From Chryseobacterium gilvum (GTDB lineage: Bacteria; Bacteroidota; Bacteroidia; Flavobacteriales; Weeksellaceae), in NCBI RefSeq assembly GCF_025628965.1, contig NZ_JAOTEN010000001.1:496001-560000 (forward strand): a DNA stretch of 64,000 nucleotides, read 5' to 3'. Both the position numbers and the translations under genes were made by a program. The notes under the pieces were generated by a model. The model saw only the letters and a list, made by a program, of their open reading frames with translations, did not search any database and was not told the origin of the DNA. Positions 17,591-26,833 of the stretch are shown here, in pieces. Each line of letters opens with the position of its first letter. The first letter of the stretch is position 1.

Positions 17591-18166
17591 ATGGAATTAT
17601 TAGTAGCCACTCATAATCTACATAAAAAAGAAGAAATTCAGCAGATTTTAGGAAACGAATTTACTGTTAAAAGCCTGACTGATTACAACATACACGAAGA
17701 AATCATTGAAGATGGAGACTCTTTCAATGCCAATGCTTTAATTAAAGCCAAATACTGTTTTGAAAAAACGGGAATTCCTAGTCTGGGTGACGACAGCGGA
17801 TTGGCGGTTGAATCTTTAGACGGAAGACCCGGAATTTTTTCTGCCCGTTACGCGGGAGATCATGACTTTGCCAAAAATATCGCAAAAGTTCTTGAAGAAA
17901 TGACCGGTATTGAAAACAGGAAAGCTTATTTCATTACCGTTTTGTGCTATTATGATGAAAACGGTCCCCAATATTTTGAAGGTAAGGTTCATGGTAATTT
18001 GCTGACAGAAAATAAAGGCTTTAAAGGTTTCGGGTATGATCCTATCTTTGTTCCGCAAGGTTATGATTATACATTTGCCGAGATGGATCCGGAGAATAAA
18101 AATAAAATCAGCCACCGGAAACAGGCTATAGATCTGTTTTTGAAGTTTCTTTTTAAATCAAAATAA
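17591..18166 (+). CDS. rdgB: XTP/dITP diphosphatase (RdgB/HAM1 family)
   Basis: House-cleaning nucleotide pyrophosphatase that removes XTP, ITP and dITP from the nucleotide pool. At 191 aa it is a normal single-domain HAM1 protein. The N-terminal substrate-binding motif LVATHNLHKKEEI is at 4-16; the metal-binding acidic motif LGDDSGLAVE is at 65-74, with Asp67 and Asp68; GFGYDPIFVPQG and SHRKQA near the C terminus complete the signature. Its upstream gap holds no obvious -33/-7 pair, so it may be read from the CPBP gene or from a weak promoter. Confidence 0.95.
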   Translation: MELLVATHNLHKKEEIQQILGNEFTVKSLTDYNIHEEIIEDGDSFNANALIKAKYCFEKTGIPSLGDDSGLAVESLDGRPGIFSARYAGDHDFAKNIAKVLEEMTGIENRKAYFITVLCYYDENGPQYFEGKVHGNLLTENKGFKGFGYDPIFVPQGYDYTFAEMDPENKNKISHRKQAIDLFLKFLFKSK

Positions 18167-18286
18167 TAATTTACGCTCCAATATTTTAAAGTTTTTGTAA
18201 AGAGCCAGTTCTTAATGTATCTGACTTTTTTAATAGAATCCGTGTTTCGATTTTCTGTCGTACATTTACCACAATAAATTTTAGAT

Positions 18287-19201
18287 TTGAGTACTTATTT
18301 AACGATATTAGGCTTTAATTCAGCGATACCTACCGTCAATACATCTCCCACATCTCAGCTTCTTGAAATGGAGGAACGCTCTTTCCTGATCGATTGCGGA
18401 GAAGGAACGCAGGTACAGCTCAGAAAAGCAAAAGCGAGATTTTCAAAAATCAATCATATTTTTATCTCTCATCTTCATGGTGACCACTGTTTCGGTTTAC
18501 CGGGACTGATCGCCTCTTTCAGGCTTTTAGGGAGAGAAATGCCACTGCATGTATACGGCCCGAAAGGAATCAAAAAAATGCTGGAAACTATCTTTACCAT
18601 TACCGAAACACATCGGGGTTTTGAAGTGGTATATCATGAGCTTGATAAAAATGAGTCTGAAAAAATCTATGAAGACAACAGGGTAGAAGTATATACCATA
18701 CCTTTAGATCACAGAATTTACTGTAACGGGTATCTTTTTAAAGAAAAACCAAAGGAAAGGCATCTCAATATGAAAGAAATTTCCAAATATGATGAGATTG
18801 AAACCTGTGATTATCACCACCTGAAAGCAGGAAGGGATTTTGAGCTGAAAGATGGCTATGTTCTTAAAAATGAAATTCTTACGACAGATCCTGCTCCTGC
18901 AGTCTCCTATGCATTCTGTAGCGATACACGGTATTTGGAAAGTGTGATTCCCATTATTAAGAATGTAACGGTTCTGTATCATGAGTCTACCTTTTTGCAT
19001 GATCTGAAAGAAATGGCAGATTATACCGGTCATACCACCGCAATGGAGGCAGCTGTGATCGCAAAAAAAGCAGAGGCCGGAAAACTTATTTTAGGGCATT
19101 TTTCTAATAGATATAGTGATTTGACGGTATTTACCGATGAAGCCAGAACGGTTTTTCCGAACACATTTTTACCCAAAGCTTTAGAAGTAGTGAAAATTTA
19201 A
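18287..19201 (+). CDS. rnz: ribonuclease Z, TTG start
   Basis: Metallo-beta-lactamase-fold endonuclease for tRNA 3' processing, 304 aa. The metal motif SHLHGDH places HxHxDH at 62-67; the following FGLPGL, the DHRIYCNGYLF region (after residue 140), CSDTRY and GHFSNRY near the C terminus match RNase Z. The start is a TTG: an in-frame stop lies 12 nt upstream, and the first in-frame ATG would remove the conserved first strand (MSTYLTILGFNSAIP). A TACATTTA -7-like sequence lies just upstream. The next gene begins 4 nt after the stop, so the two are one operon with the gene that follows. Confidence 0.93.
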   Translation: MSTYLTILGFNSAIPTVNTSPTSQLLEMEERSFLIDCGEGTQVQLRKAKARFSKINHIFISHLHGDHCFGLPGLIASFRLLGREMPLHVYGPKGIKKMLETIFTITETHRGFEVVYHELDKNESEKIYEDNRVEVYTIPLDHRIYCNGYLFKEKPKERHLNMKEISKYDEIETCDYHHLKAGRDFELKDGYVLKNEILTTDPAPAVSYAFCSDTRYLESVIPIIKNVTVLYHESTFLHDLKEMADYTGHTTAMEAAVIAKKAEAGKLILGHFSNRYSDLTVFTDEARTVFPNTFLPKALEVVKI

Positions 19202-19205
19202 AGGT

Positions 19206-19976
19206 ATGCTGAATTTTGAAGAATTAAGAGATTTTCTGAATGAAAAAGCTGATGTATACAATAATGCTGAATTTATTCAGGATGATCCCATACAGATTCC
19301 GCACCGATTCTCTGTAAAGCAGGATATCGAAATTGCAGGTTTTTTGGCAGCGACTATTTCGTGGGGAAACCGGAAGGCCATCATCAAATCGGCAGATAAA
19401 ATGCTCGATATGATGGGAAATTCACCTTATGATTTTGTGCTAAACCATACTGATAACGATTTAAAATCAATTGAAAGCAAAAGTATTCACAGAACTTTTA
19501 ACGGTGAAGATTTTGCGTATTTTATCAGACAGTTCAACAGGATTTATAAAGACAATGAGAGCCTTGAAAATCTATTTAAAATCAATAATGCTGAAACCAA
19601 TTTTTATCACTCCATTGAAAGATTCCGCACCAGCTTCTTACAGGCAGAAAAACACCGAAGCCACAAACATGTAAGCTCACCCTATAAAAATTCTTCCTCC
19701 AAAAGAATCATTATGTTTCTCCGCTGGATGGTGAGGAATGATCAACGTGGGGTAGATTTTGGGATATGGGAAACGATTGATCAGAAACATCTGTCGATTC
19801 CTCTGGACGTGCATACCGGAAATATTTCACGTACATTAGGATTGATCTCCCGAACACAAAATGATTGGAAAGCGGTTGTAGAATTAGATGAAGCCGTCAG
19901 AAAATTTGATAAAAATGATCCTGCTAAATATGATTTCGCATTATTTGGATTAGGCGTAACAAAAGAACTATTGTAA
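19206..19976 (+). CDS. TIGR02757 family protein
   Basis: A 256-aa protein of the TIGR02757 (DUF2400) family, seen in Bacteroidota and related groups. Family-like features are the DPIQIPHRF block near the N terminus, IAGFLAATISWGNRK, MFLRWMVRNDQRGVDFGIW in the middle and PLDVHTGNISRTLGL after it. The fold is reported to be similar to helix-hairpin-helix DNA glycosylases in some descriptions, but I see no proven catalytic Lys/Asp and give no function. It begins 4 nt after rnz, so the two are cotranscribed. Confidence 0.85.
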   Translation: MLNFEELRDFLNEKADVYNNAEFIQDDPIQIPHRFSVKQDIEIAGFLAATISWGNRKAIIKSADKMLDMMGNSPYDFVLNHTDNDLKSIESKSIHRTFNGEDFAYFIRQFNRIYKDNESLENLFKINNAETNFYHSIERFRTSFLQAEKHRSHKHVSSPYKNSSSKRIIMFLRWMVRNDQRGVDFGIWETIDQKHLSIPLDVHTGNISRTLGLISRTQNDWKAVVELDEAVRKFDKNDPAKYDFALFGLGVTKELL

Positions 19977-19984
19977 AAAAAGAA

Positions 19985-20515
19985 ATGAAAACACCAGACG
20001 AAAAAACAGAATTTTTGGAGAAAATCGCAAACGGAATTACTTGGTGGATTGGTTCTATCCCTTCACTCATTGCCCATACCTTATTTTTTGCCATTTCTTT
20101 TCTTTTACCGGCTCTTAACATCGTAGAATTTGATAAGATGCTTCTCATATTAACCACGGTAGTTTCTCTGGAAGCGATTTATCTGGCAATATTTATCCAG
20201 ATGTCAGTCAATAAAAGCCATGAAAAAATTGAAGATATTCAGGAAGATATTGAGGAGATTAGTGAGGATATTGAAGATATTCAGGAAGATATTGAAGAGA
20301 TCACCGAAGATATTGAAGAAATTACAGAAGATATTGAAGATATTCAGGAAGATATTGAAGAGATTAACGATGATGAAGATGACGAAGATCATAATGAAAG
20401 AGCAAAGAATGTAATTCTCAAGAGCAATGTGAATTCTAATAAAAACGAGATCAAAGCCCTTAAAGATAAGATTTCAGAATTGCAGTATATGATTGATCAG
20501 CTACGAAAAGACTAA
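19985..20515 (+). CDS. two-helix membrane protein with heptad-repeat cytoplasmic tail (DUF1003/iron-permease-like)
   Basis: A 176-aa protein. Residues 1-25 resemble the start of DUF1003 and low-affinity iron permease-like proteins; two membrane helices lie at about 27-47 and 52-74 (LTTVVSLEAIYLAIFIQMSV). The tail from 83 to 127 is an exact seven-residue repeat (EDIQEDI, EEISEDI, EDIQEDI, EEITEDI, EEITEDI, EDIQEDI, EEINDD), strongly acidic, then an Asp/Glu run and a second coiled coil (150-175). The repeat is also a 21-bp tandem DNA repeat, so copy number could change by slippage. Starting 8 nt after the TIGR02757 gene, it is the third gene of the rnz operon. Iron transport is only a family resemblance. 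Confidence 0.7.
   Translation: MKTPDEKTEFLEKIANGITWWIGSIPSLIAHTLFFAISFLLPALNIVEFDKMLLILTTVVSLEAIYLAIFIQMSVNKSHEKIEDIQEDIEEISEDIEDIQEDIEEITEDIEEITEDIEDIQEDIEEINDDEDDEDHNERAKNVILKSNVNSNKNEIKALKDKISELQYMIDQLRKD
20231..20365 (+). repeat. 21-bp tandem coding repeat
   Basis: About 6.4 copies of a degenerate 21-bp unit (GAAGATATTCAGGAAGATATT and variants) encode the heptad repeat of the two-helix membrane protein. Pairs of units form a 42-bp higher-order repeat (EDIQEDI-EE.I.EDI). Confidence 0.9.
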
Positions 20516-20568
20516 AATTTGATCATTAAACGTCGAAAACAATTATTAAAAAAACAAGACTTTAAATT

Positions 20569-20585
20569 TATTTTTGTTATTTTTG
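20569..20585 (+). promoter_or_regulatory. candidate -7 elements of first choice-of-anchor L gene
   Basis: Two overlapping-region matches to TAnnTTTG (TATTTTTG at 20569-20576 and again at 20578-20585) lie 17-33 nt upstream of the ATG at 20603. They lie inside a longer in-frame extension, which supports the downstream start. Confidence 0.45.
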
Positions 20586-20602
20586 GAAAAACAAAGAATA
20601 AA

Positions 20603-22957
20603 ATGTTAAGTTATAGATTGAAAAATTACTTTTTCTTTTTGGTATTGCTTTTGATTTCAGGATCTGCTTTCTCTCAGATTAAAGAAAGAAAGCCTCCGAA
20701 AAATAAGATTTCTGCTGAAAACAGCAAAGCGGGCGCGTTTATAGACATTAATGTTGCACCGTATCCGGCTTCTACTTACACTCCGGAACAATTGGTAAAA
20801 GATATTTTGATTAATGGAGGATCTACCTGTTCGGTTCCGAACGTAAGCAATGTAACAGTGACTCCGAATCATCTGGTTACAAATGACAACAGGTTTTGGG
20901 GATATTTTAATAAAGGGACTACTGCTTTTCCGTTCAATGACGGGATTATCTTATCTACAGGGATGGCAAAAGCAGGCGGAAATACAGCTACTTTTGCAAG
21001 TTCTACCATCTCTACCGGAAGTGATCCGGATCTTGTCGCTGCGACATCTCCTACCACAACACTGAACGATGCTGCCATGCTGGAATTTGATTTTGTTCCA
21101 AATTCTACTCAGGTTAAATTTAACTATATCTTTGCTTCTGAAGAATATACCGGTTCTTTTCCTTGTAGTTATTCAGATGCTTTTGCATTATTAATCAGAC
21201 CTACCGCAGGAGGACCTTATGTAAATGTAGCTATTCTTCCAGCCGGAGCAGGACCTGTAAGTATGACAAACATTCATCCGCTGATTCCCGGTATTGGAGG
21301 TTGTCCGGCCATTAATGAAAGTTTTTTTGCAGGCTATAATAACTCAACGAATATTGTAACCAATTATGAAGGAAGAACAGTCCCTTTAACTGCTATTGCT
21401 ACAGTAGTTCCGGGTACGTCTTATCACTTTAAAATGGTTTTGGCAGATGCTACCGATTCATCATATGACAGTGCGGTTTTTATTGAGGGAGGATCTTTTG
21501 ATATAGGAATCAAAATCGTTGATGGAAATGGTGTTGCATTGCCTGCAACGCTTAATGTGTGTGATAATACTCCGCAAATATTAAAAGCTCAGGTATCCGT
21601 GGTTACGGGAATGACGTTTCAATGGTATAAGGATGGAGTTGCGATTCCGGGAGCGACCAATATTACCTACACGGCTACACAGCCGGGAGTGTATGAAGTG
21701 AAGGTTTCGGTTCCCGGAAATAATTGTCCGGGCTCAGCAACGATTACAATTGTGGGAGGTACATCTCCTGTAGCACAGAATGCTACTTTGCAGTTATGTA
21801 CCACTCCGGGAAATACAAATTTTAATCTTACTTCCGCACAACCTTCAATAAGCACAACAACAGGTGCTGTATTCCGCTATTACGCCGTACAGGCAGATGC
21901 AGTGGCTCAGAATGCTAATTTTATAACAACACCAACGAGTTATAACGGTACAGACGGCCAGGTTTTATATGTTGTGGTTTCTAACGGCGGTTTTTGTAGT
22001 AAACTGGTTACACTGACACTTAAAAAAGAAGCAACGCCTATTGCGCAATTAGCTTCATCAAAATTAAAAATATGTGCAGGTGAATCAGTTACATTAACAG
22101 CTTCGGGTGGGAATACTTATCAGTGGAGCAATTTTACAGGAACTGGACCTATCCGTACAGTATCACCTACGCAAACGACGACTTACACAGTATACGCAAT
22201 CGGTGTACAGGGATGTAAATCTTTAGTTCCGGCTACTGTAACGGTTGAGGTGGTTCCTGCAATCACATCCAATCTTACCGGCGGTCTTATATGCACAGGA
22301 GATCAGATAACTTTAGATGCAGGTGCAGGTCCTAATTATGTGTATTCTTGGAGCAATAATGCAACCACCAGAACCATTACCGTCAATACTCCGGGAACAT
22401 ATACCGTGGAAATCAGTAACGGGGTTTGCAGTAAAGTATTTACAACACAGGTTATTAAAGCGATCATTCCTGAAATAGTGAATGTAGATTATAATGAAAA
22501 CGGAACCATGATTATCTCAGCAAGCAATCCAAGTAATGGAATATTAGAATATTCTGTAGATAACGGAATTACATGGCAGGCTTCAAATGTATTCTCAAAC
22601 GTGCCGAAAAACACGATCATCTCTATTCGGGTGAGAGTTAAAAATACAAGCTGTGTTGGTTTCCTTGAATTCTTCACCTTTGTCATGAAGAATGTCATTA
22701 CTCCAAATGGGGATAATGTAAACGATATTATTGATTTCAGAGGAGTGAGCGATTATAAAGATTTTAAAGCTACGATTTCAGACCGTTACGGAAGAGAAAT
22801 CTATAAGGCTGAGAAAATAAGACCGTATTGGGATGGTCTTTTCCAGGGAAAAAAATTACCGACTTCCTCTTATTGGTATCAGGTAAGTTTCCAGGATCCT
22901 GCCAGTAAGCAGAATACCGTGAAAACAGGTTGGATATTATTGAAAAATTTTGAATAA
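20603..22957 (+). CDS. choice-of-anchor L protein with T9SS type B sorting domain (1 of 3)
   Basis: Secreted surface protein, 784 aa from the chosen ATG; an upstream TTG-initiated frame of 28 extra codons is rejected because the signal peptide begins here (MLSYRLKNYFFFLVLLL, cleavage AFS|Q at 24/25). Residues about 40-310 form the choice-of-anchor L domain: AGAFIDINVAPYP near its start, LEFDFVPNSTQVKFNYIFASEEY, and HFKMVLADATDSSYDSAVFIEGGSF at its end. PKD/Ig-like modules with CxGxxxTL openings follow (about 320-690). The C terminus (about 700-784) is the gliding motility-associated type B sorting domain (VITPNGDNVND, then SDRYGREIY, GWILLKNF). It has close paralogues directly downstream. Its role may be adhesion or biofilm matrix; no catalytic motif is visible. 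Confidence 0.88.
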   Translation: MLSYRLKNYFFFLVLLLISGSAFSQIKERKPPKNKISAENSKAGAFIDINVAPYPASTYTPEQLVKDILINGGSTCSVPNVSNVTVTPNHLVTNDNRFWGYFNKGTTAFPFNDGIILSTGMAKAGGNTATFASSTISTGSDPDLVAATSPTTTLNDAAMLEFDFVPNSTQVKFNYIFASEEYTGSFPCSYSDAFALLIRPTAGGPYVNVAILPAGAGPVSMTNIHPLIPGIGGCPAINESFFAGYNNSTNIVTNYEGRTVPLTAIATVVPGTSYHFKMVLADATDSSYDSAVFIEGGSFDIGIKIVDGNGVALPATLNVCDNTPQILKAQVSVVTGMTFQWYKDGVAIPGATNITYTATQPGVYEVKVSVPGNNCPGSATITIVGGTSPVAQNATLQLCTTPGNTNFNLTSAQPSISTTTGAVFRYYAVQADAVAQNANFITTPTSYNGTDGQVLYVVVSNGGFCSKLVTLTLKKEATPIAQLASSKLKICAGESVTLTASGGNTYQWSNFTGTGPIRTVSPTQTTTYTVYAIGVQGCKSLVPATVTVEVVPAITSNLTGGLICTGDQITLDAGAGPNYVYSWSNNATTRTITVNTPGTYTVEISNGVCSKVFTTQVIKAIIPEIVNVDYNENGTMIISASNPSNGILEYSVDNGITWQASNVFSNVPKNTIISIRVRVKNTSCVGFLEFFTFVMKNVITPNGDNVNDIIDFRGVSDYKDFKATISDRYGREIYKAEKIRPYWDGLFQGKKLPTSSYWYQVSFQDPASKQNTVKTGWILLKNFE

Positions 22958-22979
22958 TTGAATAAGAATTGAATTAAAG

Positions 22980-23006
22980 AAAGATCGGTATTTGCCGGTC
23001 TTTTTT
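22980..23006 (+). terminator. Rho-independent terminator
   Basis: Stem AAAGATCGG / CCGGTCTTT (one G-U pair) with a 6-nt loop and a T run, 23 nt past the stop codon. Confidence 0.8.
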
Positions 23007-23078
23007 ATTTTTATATAAATAATATAGGCAGTTAAGATCCCATTAAATTGTATTAATAACAATAACAGTCATATTAGA

Positions 23079-23110
23079 TTGAATTTCAATTAAAAAAAAT
23101 AGTATTTTTG
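23079..23110 (+). promoter_or_regulatory. promoter of second choice-of-anchor L gene
   Basis: TTG (23079-23081) and TATTTTTG (23103-23110), 21 nt apart, fit the Bacteroidota -33/-7 pattern. The -7 element ends 16 nt before the ATG. Confidence 0.6.
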
Positions 23111-23126
23111 TTTAAAATAGTATAAA

Positions 23127-26100
23127 ATGTTAAATAGAAGTACAAGAAGTTTATTTTTGGCTTTATTTTTAGCTCTCACAGGTAGCTTTTCTTTTGCTCA
23201 GACCAGAGTGAAAAGCAAAAGTTTGCAAAAACCTACAGCTGAAACAATGAAGGCTGGAGCATTTATTGATGTAAATACCGCTGCATATCCCGAATCATCC
23301 TATAGTATCACACAACTTATTAAAGATGTACTCATTGCCGGAGGCTCTACCTGTTCTACCGCAAATGTCACCAACGTTGTGGTATCGCCGGATTTGGCGG
23401 TAACCAACCAAACCAGGACGTGGGGCTTTTTCAATCGCGGAACTACCAGTTTTCCTTTCTCAAAAGGAATTCTTCTTACCACCGGTCATGCAAGAAAGGC
23501 GGGAAATACTTTTCAGGCTGCAGAATTAAGTGATGGTGTTACCGTACAAGGTGACGCAGATTTGGCGACGGCTCTCGGGATTGCAAACTCAAACTTAAAA
23601 GATGCTACGTATATAGAATTTGACTTCGTACCCAGTTCAACAGAGGTATCGTTCAGATATTTATTTGCTTCAGAAGAATACGAAAACAACTATCCTTGTA
23701 CTATAGGGGATGGTTTTGCATTATTACTAAAAAAAGTAGGAGATCCTGCATACACCAATTTGGCTGTTTTACCAGGCGGCGCAGGACCGGTGAGTGTAAC
23801 GAATATTCACTCTGCAAACCAGTTTAACGGAGCACCGCTTAGTTGTGGTGCTGCAAATCCTACTTATTTTGCAGGATACAATAATGCTGCAATAGAAACT
23901 AATTTCAGCGGACGCACGATTCCGTTAACGGCAAAGGCTACCGTAATTCCGGGCCAGACTTATCATTTTAAAATGGTATTGGCAGATTATCAGGATTCGG
24001 CATATGACTCAGGCGTATTTTTAGAAGCAGGTTCTTTTGACATCGGGGTTCAGATTCTAGGATCAAATGGAGTGCAGCTGCCATCTTCTATTAATGTATG
24101 TGACAACGCGCCACAAACTTTTACCGCGTCTGTTCAGATTCCGGGAGCTACTTATCAGTGGTTTTTAAACACAGGAATCATACCGGGAGCCACCTCAAGC
24201 ACTTACACTGCGACACAACCGGGATTGTATACCGTTCAGGTCCTAATTCCGGGTAATTCTTGCCCCGGAACAGCCAGTGTAACAATCGTTGGCGGAACTT
24301 CTCCTACCGTACAAAATGCGACTTTGACGAGTTGTTATGTCGCAGGGAATGCTACTTTTAATTTAACCTCGGCGCAGACTTCAATAAGTACAACACCAGG
24401 TGCTACTTTTTCATATTACATTAACCAGGCGGATGCAAATGCCGGTAATACCAATACGATTGCTTCACCCACAACCTTTCAAAGCCCCGGAAACCAAACA
24501 ATTTATGTATTGGTAAAAAATGGATTCTGTTCTAAGGTAGCGCAACTTCAATTAATAAAAGCCCCTGAAATTACAGCAACAATTGCCACGCCTACAGTTT
24601 TAACATGTACCAATTCCCAGATCACTTTGAATGGTTCCGGCTCAACTTATCCTGCAGGCTCTACTTTTAACTGGACGACGACAGGAGGGAATATTGTCTC
24701 AGGAGGCACCACTTTAAATCCTGTAATCAATGCTGCAGGAACCTATACATTAACGATTTCCAATACTTTTCAGCCGGGTAATGTAACCTGTACAAATACT
24801 GCGAATGTCGTGGTGACAGGTGACAGCGCTCCTCCAACTACAGGACTTACAGCGAGCAAAATACTGATCTGTGCGGGTGAAACCGTAACATTAACCGCAT
24901 CTGGAGGAACAACCTATAACTGGACCGGACTTACCGGAAACGGAAATACGCAAACCGTTACGCCGACAGCAAATACAACCTACACGGTAACCGCAGTAGG
25001 AGCAAACGGCTGTGTTTCTACTTCGCCGGCAACTGTTACCATACAGGTTTCACAACCTATCACCGTACAGAATGCAACCCTTTTAAAATGTTATCAGCAA
25101 GGAAATATTACCTACGATTTAACTTCTGCGCAACCTCAAATAACCAGCGCAAGCGGAGTTACATTTACGTATTATGTAAATCAGGCAGATGCCAATGCAG
25201 GTAACACAAATAATATAACAACTCCGACAACTTTTTCAAGCCCAGGAAACCAAACAATCTATGTTTTAGTAAGCAATGGCGGTTGTAAATATGTAGTCAC
25301 CTTACAGTTATTGGTAACGGCGCCTACGACATTAACCATTGCAGCACCTCAAACCATCACCTGTACAACGGCTCAGGTAACCTTGAATGCATCTTCATCG
25401 GTAATTCCTGCAGGTTCCACGATATTATGGACTACTACGGGAGGTAATATTGTTTCTGGTGCAAATACTTTAACCCCTGTCGTTAATGCAGGTGGTGTTT
25501 ACACCTTAACCGTAACGAATGTTACTCAGCCTGGAAATTTAACTTGTACTTATTCGGCCAATGTAACCGTTATTGAAGATAAAGTGAAACCGGTAGTGTC
25601 GGTTACTTCATCAGTAGCTCAGATTTGTCCGGGAGAATCAGTAACTTTAACTGCTTCGGGAGGTGCAACGTACAACTGGACCGGTCTTCCGGGAACCGGA
25701 AATACTCAGGTTGTTTCACCTACATCGAATACAACTTATACCGTTTCAGCAATCGGAGCGAATGGCTGTGTTTCTGCAAATACCGCTACGGTAACCATTA
25801 TTGTAGGTCCGCCAACGGCAGTAGTCGCCGCATCCAAAAGTAAAATATGTGCGGGTGAACCTGTGACATTAACCGCAAGCGGAGGATTTACCTATAATTG
25901 GGTAGGACTTACCGGTAATGGAAATACACAAATTGTTTCTCCCACCGTAACAACAACATATTCGGTATTTGCATTGGGTGGAAACGGCTGTACTTCCAAT
26001 ACACCGGCAACAGTAACGATTGAGGTGGTTCCGGCAATTGTTTCCACTTTACAGGATGTATACGTTTGCGCAGGAGACACAGGAATTTTAGATGCCGGAG

Positions 26101-26729
26101 CAGGCCCGAATTACACATACGTATGGAGCACCGGAGCAACTACGCAGACAATTTCCACAAATATTCCCGGAACGTATTCTGTAACGATCAGTAATGGGAC
26201 TTGTTCAAAAGTGTTCAGTGCACAATTGTTAAATCCGAACTTACCACAATTTACAAATGTTGTGTATGATAATCATATTCTTACCCTTTCAACGACAAAT
26301 CCTACCGGAGGAATCCTGGAATATTCTATTGACGATGGGGTGACATGGCAAAATTCAAATGTATTTTATAATGTTTTGAATAATGCTAATTATAATTTGA
26401 GAGTACGGGTTTCCGGAGCCAACTGTAGTAAAGTATTAGCTTATTTTACTTTTGTTGTTAAAAATGCCATTACCCCAAATCGGGATGGTATGAATGAAGG
26501 AATAGATTTTTCAGGAATTTTAACTTACAATAACTTTGCGGCTTCAATATTTGACCGGTATGGTGCAGAAGTATTTAAGGCTACAAAATCCAGTACAATA
26601 TGGGACGGATCAGTGAAAGGTATCAATTTGCCTACTGCAACGTATTGGTATAGAGTGCAATGGGAAAATCCGGCAAGTAAAAAGCTTGAGCTTCGAAGTG
26701 GATGGATATTACTTAAAAACAGAAATTAA
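23127..26729 (+). CDS. choice-of-anchor L protein with T9SS type B sorting domain (2 of 3), expanded by internal duplication
   Basis: The longest gene here, 1200 aa. The signal peptide ends near residue 25 (FSFA|Q). The choice-of-anchor L domain occupies about 38-315 (AGAFIDVNTAAYP to YDSGVFLEAGSFDIG). After one Ig/PKD-like module come two tandem copies of a 250-residue unit (393-643 and 644-894). Each opens with VQNATL, contains YYxNQADANAGNTN and GNQTIYVLV, then TTGGNIVSG, and ends with a CxGExVTLTASGG...YNWTGL...NGC module. A third CAGEPVTLTASGG module and a CAGDTGILDAGAG module follow. The type B sorting domain (about 1110-1200, AITPNRDGMNE, FDRYGAEVF, GWILLKNRN) ends it. The neighbours lack the duplication, which accounts for most of the extra length. 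Confidence 0.88.
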   Translation: MLNRSTRSLFLALFLALTGSFSFAQTRVKSKSLQKPTAETMKAGAFIDVNTAAYPESSYSITQLIKDVLIAGGSTCSTANVTNVVVSPDLAVTNQTRTWGFFNRGTTSFPFSKGILLTTGHARKAGNTFQAAELSDGVTVQGDADLATALGIANSNLKDATYIEFDFVPSSTEVSFRYLFASEEYENNYPCTIGDGFALLLKKVGDPAYTNLAVLPGGAGPVSVTNIHSANQFNGAPLSCGAANPTYFAGYNNAAIETNFSGRTIPLTAKATVIPGQTYHFKMVLADYQDSAYDSGVFLEAGSFDIGVQILGSNGVQLPSSINVCDNAPQTFTASVQIPGATYQWFLNTGIIPGATSSTYTATQPGLYTVQVLIPGNSCPGTASVTIVGGTSPTVQNATLTSCYVAGNATFNLTSAQTSISTTPGATFSYYINQADANAGNTNTIASPTTFQSPGNQTIYVLVKNGFCSKVAQLQLIKAPEITATIATPTVLTCTNSQITLNGSGSTYPAGSTFNWTTTGGNIVSGGTTLNPVINAAGTYTLTISNTFQPGNVTCTNTANVVVTGDSAPPTTGLTASKILICAGETVTLTASGGTTYNWTGLTGNGNTQTVTPTANTTYTVTAVGANGCVSTSPATVTIQVSQPITVQNATLLKCYQQGNITYDLTSAQPQITSASGVTFTYYVNQADANAGNTNNITTPTTFSSPGNQTIYVLVSNGGCKYVVTLQLLVTAPTTLTIAAPQTITCTTAQVTLNASSSVIPAGSTILWTTTGGNIVSGANTLTPVVNAGGVYTLTVTNVTQPGNLTCTYSANVTVIEDKVKPVVSVTSSVAQICPGESVTLTASGGATYNWTGLPGTGNTQVVSPTSNTTYTVSAIGANGCVSANTATVTIIVGPPTAVVAASKSKICAGEPVTLTASGGFTYNWVGLTGNGNTQIVSPTVTTTYSVFALGGNGCTSNTPATVTIEVVPAIVSTLQDVYVCAGDTGILDAGAGPNYTYVWSTGATTQTISTNIPGTYSVTISNGTCSKVFSAQLLNPNLPQFTNVVYDNHILTLSTTNPTGGILEYSIDDGVTWQNSNVFYNVLNNANYNLRVRVSGANCSKVLAYFTFVVKNAITPNRDGMNEGIDFSGILTYNNFAASIFDRYGAEVFKATKSSTIWDGSVKGINLPTATYWYRVQWENPASKKLELRSGWILLKNRN
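24303..25808 (+). repeat. two tandem copies of a ~753-bp coding unit
   Basis: Two adjacent copies (24303-25055 and 25056-25808) encode the same order of landmarks: VQNATL, NQADANAGNTN, SPGNQTIYVLV, TTGGNIVSG and LTASGG.TYNWTGL. The copies have diverged at DNA level, so this is not a very recent duplication. Confidence 0.85.
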
Positions 26730-26765
26730 AATTAAAGTCTTCCCACGGGAAGACTTTAATTTTTA
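26728..26765 (+). terminator. Rho-independent terminator
   Basis: A stem of about 16 bp (AAAATTAAAGTCTTCC and its complement) with a 4-nt loop, followed by TTTTT. It overlaps the stop codon by two bases. Confidence 0.85.
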
Positions 26766-26809
26766 ACACAAAATATGTAAAAATTGATACAATATATTTA
26801 AAAAACCAT

Positions 26810-26817
26810 TAAATTTG
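26810..26817 (+). promoter_or_regulatory. -7 element of third choice-of-anchor L gene
   Basis: TAAATTTG is an exact consensus match ending 16 nt before the ATG, the same spacing as in the preceding paralogue. A TTG at 26784-26786 is 23 nt upstream, slightly far. Confidence 0.55.
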
Positions 26818-26833
26818 TTGAAACAAAATTATT

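Noticed and set aside
20231..20365. Short tandem repeats that might look like a CRISPR array
   Set aside because: The units are 21 bp, directly adjacent without spacers, in one reading frame, and encode heptads of a membrane protein.
20519..20602. 28-residue TTG-initiated extension of the first choice-of-anchor L protein
   Set aside because: A signal peptide starts at the ATG at 20603, and two -7 elements lie within the extension.
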